Shown here: positions 5,366-5,941 of the stretch, one piece after another
Layout: each line of letters opens with the position of its first letter
Numbering within the stretch: position 1 is the first letter of the stretch
Assembly: GCA_027482795.1 (NCBI GenBank)
Contig: JAIXVS010000137.1
Span: 1 to 5,941, forward strand
Length of the DNA stretch: 5,941 nucleotides
Origin: Rhodobacter sp.
GTDB lineage: Bacteria > Pseudomonadota > Alphaproteobacteria > Rhodobacterales > Rhodobacteraceae
Direction: 5' to 3'
Program-made: the position numbers and the translations under genes
Notes under the pieces: model-generated
The model's input: the letters and a program-made list of their open reading frames with translations, nothing else
What the model was told of the DNA's origin: nothing
Databases searched by the model: none

Positions 5366-5941
5366 CTACACCCCCGCCAAAGCGCGGTCTAAATGCGTAT
5401 AGCCGCCATCGGGAAACAGCCATTGGCCAGTGGTATGGCTGGCACGGGATGACAGCAAAAACACCGCCGTATCAGCAATTTCGAGCGGGGTCGTCATGCG
5501 CTGGCCAAGGGGGATATTCTTGGTAATATCGGCCAATTTCGCGGCAGGGTCTGGGAATGTCGCCAGCCAATTGGCATAAAGCGGCGTCATCACCTCGGCA
5601 GGGATCACCGCGTTCACGCGCACACCATCGGCCAAAAAGGCCGCCGCCCATTCGCGTGTTAGGCCCAGTTGCGCCGCCTTGGCCGCGACATAGGCCGACG
5701 TGCCCCCCTGCCCCGTCAACGCCGTTTTGGACGAGACATTGACGATGGCCCCTTTGCTTGCGCGCAAATCGCCTGCCACCAAATGCACCATCGTGTAGTA
5801 ATGCACCAAATTGCGGTTCAAACTGGCGCGAAAGGCATCGGGGCCAGCCTCTAGCCCCACGCCATCATTCGCACCCGCATTATTGACCAACCCATCAATG
5901 CGGCCAAAGGCGGCGCGCACCTGTGCCACCGCCGCGCTGCA
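5366..5941 (-). CDS. Short-chain dehydrogenase/reductase, N-terminus cut by window edge; L-fucose dehydrogenase-like
   Basis: The frame is open to the window edge and gives the last 191 residues of an SDR enzyme normally near 250-260; about 60-70 residues with the TGxxxGIG cofactor loop are missing. Counting from the edge, VNNAG (19-23), the catalytic serine in VNVSS (67-71), and Tyr84/Lys88 in YVAAK (84-88) are present, so the visible catalytic site is intact. The tail with AVIPAEVMTPLY (111-122), RASHTTGQW (166-174) and GGYTHLDRAL (179-188) resembles bacterial L-fucose dehydrogenases of the non-phosphorylating fucose pathway, which oxidise L-fucose to the lactone with NAD(P)+. That match is from memory of family sequences and is moderate. 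A GTG at 5929 is not the real start because it would drop the cofactor domain. It ends 5 bases from the convergent aldolase stop and probably belongs to another operon to the right. Confidence 0.88.
   Translation of the reverse strand, partial: CSAAVAQVRAAFGRIDGLVNNAGANDGVGLEAGPDAFRASLNRNLVHYYTMVHLVAGDLRASKGAIVNVSSKTALTGQGGTSAYVAAKAAQLGLTREWAAAFLADGVRVNAVIPAEVMTPLYANWLATFPDPAAKLADITKNIPLGQRMTTPLEIADTAVFLLSSRASHTTGQWLFPDGGYTHLDRALAGV

Overview
The window is GC-rich with strong G/C preference at third codon positions, tightly packed operons, and Shine-Dalgarno sites. Together with the protein flavour this suggests an alphaproteobacterium, probably Rhodobacterales-like. That assignment is an inference from style, not from a marker gene. 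The region is a carbohydrate/cyclitol catabolic locus. No rRNA, tRNA, CRISPR array, insertion sequence or phage gene was seen.

Layout: three genes run leftward from about 2543 to the left edge: a Gfo/Idh/MocA dehydrogenase, an IolE-like TIM-barrel protein, and a second Gfo/Idh/MocA dehydrogenase cut by the window edge. Three genes run rightward from about 2690 to 5360: an IolC-type PfkB kinase, an IolB/KduI-family isomerase and an IolJ-type class II aldolase. The two operons diverge from a 146-base gap that holds a near-perfect LacI-family operator palindrome at 2569-2584. At the right end a short-chain dehydrogenase, cut by the edge, reads leftward and converges on the aldolase with only 5 bases between the stops. 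It resembles L-fucose dehydrogenases and may belong to a separate sugar operon.

How the genes work together: the rightward operon fits the lower half of the inositol pathway. IolB would isomerise 5-deoxy-glucuronate to 5-dehydro-2-deoxygluconate, IolC would phosphorylate it, and IolJ would split the product into dihydroxyacetone phosphate and malonic semialdehyde. The leftward operon would supply the upper steps: oxidation of an inositol (or another polyol or glycoside) and dehydration or isomerisation of the keto product. The diphosphate-dependent hydrolase IolD, the semialdehyde dehydrogenase IolA, a transporter and the regulator gene are not in the window, so the substrate is not proven.

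Points most worth a second look: the shared operator; a 17-codon leader ORF with a good ribosome-binding site whose stop overlaps the kinase start; the dehydrogenase / TIM-barrel / dehydrogenase cassette, which also resembles oxidation-elimination-reduction systems for unusual sugars; an unfused IolC paired with a separate aldolase; and an IolB with atypical ends. I found no strong evidence of a wholly undescribed system.
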